Positions 62,847 to 64,000 of a DNA stretch of 64,000 nucleotides are shown here, piece after piece; position 1 is the stretch's first letter; the number at the start of each line of letters is the position of its first letter. The translations under genes were made by a program, and so were the position numbers. The DNA lies in NCBI GenBank assembly GCA_035516155.1, contig DATJAP010000008.1, positions 123,541 through 187,540 of the forward strand, in the 5' to 3' direction. This DNA is from JAJYKN01 sp035516155. GTDB taxonomy: Bacteria; Nitrospirota; UBA9217. The notes beneath the pieces were generated by a model that did not search any database, had not been told where the DNA came from, and saw nothing but the letters and a program-made list of their open reading frames with translations.

Positions 62847-63251
62847 TTATGGGGTCTCAGCCTTGCGCAGGGAGGAGCTTTCGGACTTCGGGTCCTTTGG
62901 CGTCTCCGATTTCCTTACCTCCTGCGCCCTCGACAGCGTCTTTTCCAGCCTGCCCTGCGTTGTGTTCGAGAGGAGCGTCAGGCGCTTCTTCTCCAGCAGC
63001 GCTTGCAGGCGTGGGGAGAGTGCCGGCCCCTTGTCCAGGCTCACTCGGGGTTCCAGTGCCTGAAGCATCCCCTCCATCGCCCGCTTCTGCCACTCCGCCA
63101 GCACCATCCACGGTATCTGCAGCTCCCGGCATACTTCCGCCGGCCTCCGCCGCTCCGTCCATATCGAGAGAACCGCCCGGCATTTCTCCATCGCCCCGTG
63201 GTTTATCGTCTGCCGCTTCTTCTCGCTTTTTATCTTCTCCGTCTTTTCCAT
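62847..63251 (-). CDS. Transposon helix-turn-helix protein 1, overlapping the transposase 1 tail
   Basis: 134 residues. RRPAEVCRELQIPWMVLAEW is an HTH comparable to that of HTH protein 2, followed by charged helices (LQALLEKKRLTLLSNTTQGR). It reads in another frame across the C-terminal 395 bases of transposase 1. Its plausible HTH and the similar position of HTH protein 2 before transposase 2 support it as a real gene; then the Gly/Ala-rich end of the other frame would be a by-product. An internal start at 63191 is possible. Confidence 0.62.
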   Translation of the reverse strand: MEKTEKIKSEKKRQTINHGAMEKCRAVLSIWTERRRPAEVCRELQIPWMVLAEWQKRAMEGMLQALEPRVSLDKGPALSPRLQALLEKKRLTLLSNTTQGRLEKTLSRAQEVRKSETPKDPKSESSSLRKAETP

Positions 63252-64000
63252 GGTCGGCTCCTTCTTCGTTTAGATTGTAGACTACTTCCTGCGTGGTGTC
63301 ATCTTCTTCATCGTCCACCGACAGCCGCAGCTTGCCCTTTTCCGCCCGTAGCACCACCGACTGCCCCTCCATGCGGCCCACCATGTAAAATGGCAGACGC
63401 GGTTTGCCCCGGAGCGCCATCTCCAGAAGATTTTCCTGGATGCCCTGCTCGATCGTCTTCTTAAGCTCGCTCTGGATCTCGAAGTACCGGTCCGCGGGAC
63501 ATAGGCCGCCAATCCCTTGATGCGGCCGTTTGTGGTTGTAATACTTCACCCACTGCCGTATACGCTCGGCTGCATCCTCGAAGCTCTCGAACTGCGCTCT
63601 GACCAGAAACTCCCGGTAGATGGTCTTCCAGAACCGTTCGATCTTGCCCAGAGTCATCGGATGGTGCGGCTGCGATTTGATGTGGTGGATCTTGTTTTTT
63701 TTGAGCTCCAGCTCAAAGCGGCTGTGCCCGCGCCAGCTCGTGTACTGCCGCCCGTTGTCTGTCAGCATCTCTTTCGGCGGGTTGTACTCGGAGGCCGCCC
63801 GGCGGTACACCTCGATAACGTTCTGCCCCGTCTGGGTGCGGAAAAGCTCGAGCCCCGTAATGTAGCGGGAATAATCGTCGATGTAGCCGATCAGGTACGC
63901 ATAGTGGCCGCCAAGACGGAACGTGAAGATGTCCGTCTGCCAAAGCTGGTTCGGTACTGATCGCTCGAAAAACCGGGGTCGGGTGATGTTATGCTGCCGC
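62857..64000 (-). CDS. DDE transposase 1 (IS481-like), N-terminus outside window
   Basis: The frame is open from the right edge (codons in phase with GTG 63810) to 62857. The catalytic triad is complete: Asp in LWQTDIFTFRLGG, Asp in MLTDNGRQYTSW and Glu in LGKIERFWKTI. YIDDYSRYITGLELF and YYNHKRPHQGIGG also mark the rve family. After residue about 170 of the visible part there is a small beta domain (PFYMVGRMEGQSVVLRAEKG) as in Mu/IS481 types. The last 110 residues are Gly/Ala/Glu-rich and overlap HTH protein 1, so the functional end may be earlier. Confidence 0.82.
   Translation of the reverse strand, partial: RQHNITRPRFFERSVPNQLWQTDIFTFRLGGHYAYLIGYIDDYSRYITGLELFRTQTGQNVIEVYRRAASEYNPPKEMLTDNGRQYTSWRGHSRFELELKKNKIHHIKSQPHHPMTLGKIERFWKTIYREFLVRAQFESFEDAAERIRQWVKYYNHKRPHQGIGGLCPADRYFEIQSELKKTIEQGIQENLLEMALRGKPRLPFYMVGRMEGQSVVLRAEKGKLRLSVDDEEDDTTQEVVYNLNEEGADHGKDGEDKKREEAADDKPRGDGEMPGGSLDMDGAAEAGGSMPGAADTVDGAGGVAEAGDGGDASGTGTPSEPGQGAGTLPTPASAAGEEAPDAPLEHNAGQAGKDAVEGAGGKEIGDAKGPEVRKLLPAQG

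Larger units (their letters stand above)
61266..64000. mobile_element. Transposon with two DDE transposases and two HTH proteins (right end outside window)
   Basis: Four genes on the - strand, in transcription order: DDE transposase 1 (starting beyond 64000), HTH protein 1, HTH protein 2, DDE transposase 2, spaced by at most 12 bp or overlapping. The R3 repeat marks the probable left end. I do not recognise this as a named insertion sequence family; both transposases are of the IS3/IS481/retroviral integrase core type. Target duplications cannot be found because the right end is missing. Confidence 0.7.

Noticed and set aside
62849..63464. Proline/serine-rich frames opposite the transposase tail
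   Set aside because: Antisense shadows of the Gly/Ala-rich overlap; low-complexity sequence without family features.

Overview
This 64 kb window looks like a chromosomal segment of an anaerobic, Gram-negative-type bacterium. The core is moderately GC-rich; the right end is AT-rich. A class 1B dihydroorotate dehydrogenase pair (pyrK, pyrD), a PyrR-controlled pyr operon, a three-part DHH-CBS-tRNA nucleotidyltransferase, an RpoS-like sigma factor and LolA/MMPL outer-envelope export genes together point towards Nitrospirota or Desulfobacterota. The lineage is inferred, not shown. One oddity of the core is a phenylalanyl-tRNA synthetase pair of archaeal/eukaryotic size and layout.

Layout. 1-562: 3' end of a glgC-like gene and its terminator. 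606-12631: promoter, PyrR-type leader and attenuator, then pyrR-pyrB-pyrC-carA-radical SAM-carB-greA-pyrK-pyrD-xerD, all on + and often overlapping. 12741-24897: housekeeping genes (tRNA nucleotidyltransferase, Na/Pi symporter, YjbQ, TPR peptidase, queA, SPOR protein, a small conserved protein on -, pheS, pheT).

25143-53731: a strong sigma70-like promoter, a folded leader of about 240 nt and then 27 co-directional genes over about 28 kb. The genes make a type II fatty-acid/polyketide-like lipid pathway: FabG reductase, retinol-saturase/phytoene-desaturase-like flavoprotein, five ketosynthase-family proteins (three with complete Cys-His-His triads), three acyl carrier proteins, two hotdog dehydratases, a thioesterase, two AMP-forming ligases, two acyltransferases, a glycosyltransferase, a condensation-type acyltransferase, a second flavoprotein, a LolA-MMPL-DUF3261 export module and four radical SAM proteins. 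Three of these resemble B12-dependent lipid enzymes; the fourth is a SPASM protein fused to a dehydratase. The set shares its skeleton with aryl polyene clusters, but no ammonia-lyase is present. Radical SAM plus desaturase genes are also typical of the gene sets proposed for ladderane lipids. It is the best candidate for an undescribed system here: probably an exported, chain-modified polyene or cyclised lipid of the cell envelope.

53853-57184: rhomboid protease, MJ0042-finger/receiver protein, tRNA-Pro(CGG), RpoS-like sigma factor and tRNA-Arg(CCT). 57250-59245: an integration module against the 3' end of tRNA-Arg (tyrosine integrase, excisionase-like HTH protein, two paralogous ribbon-helix-helix proteins and AT-rich promoter repeats). 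59246-61260: gene-poor AT-rich DNA with degenerate transposon ends. 61266-64000: the left part of a transposon encoding two different DDE transposases and two helix-turn-helix proteins; it runs off the right edge.
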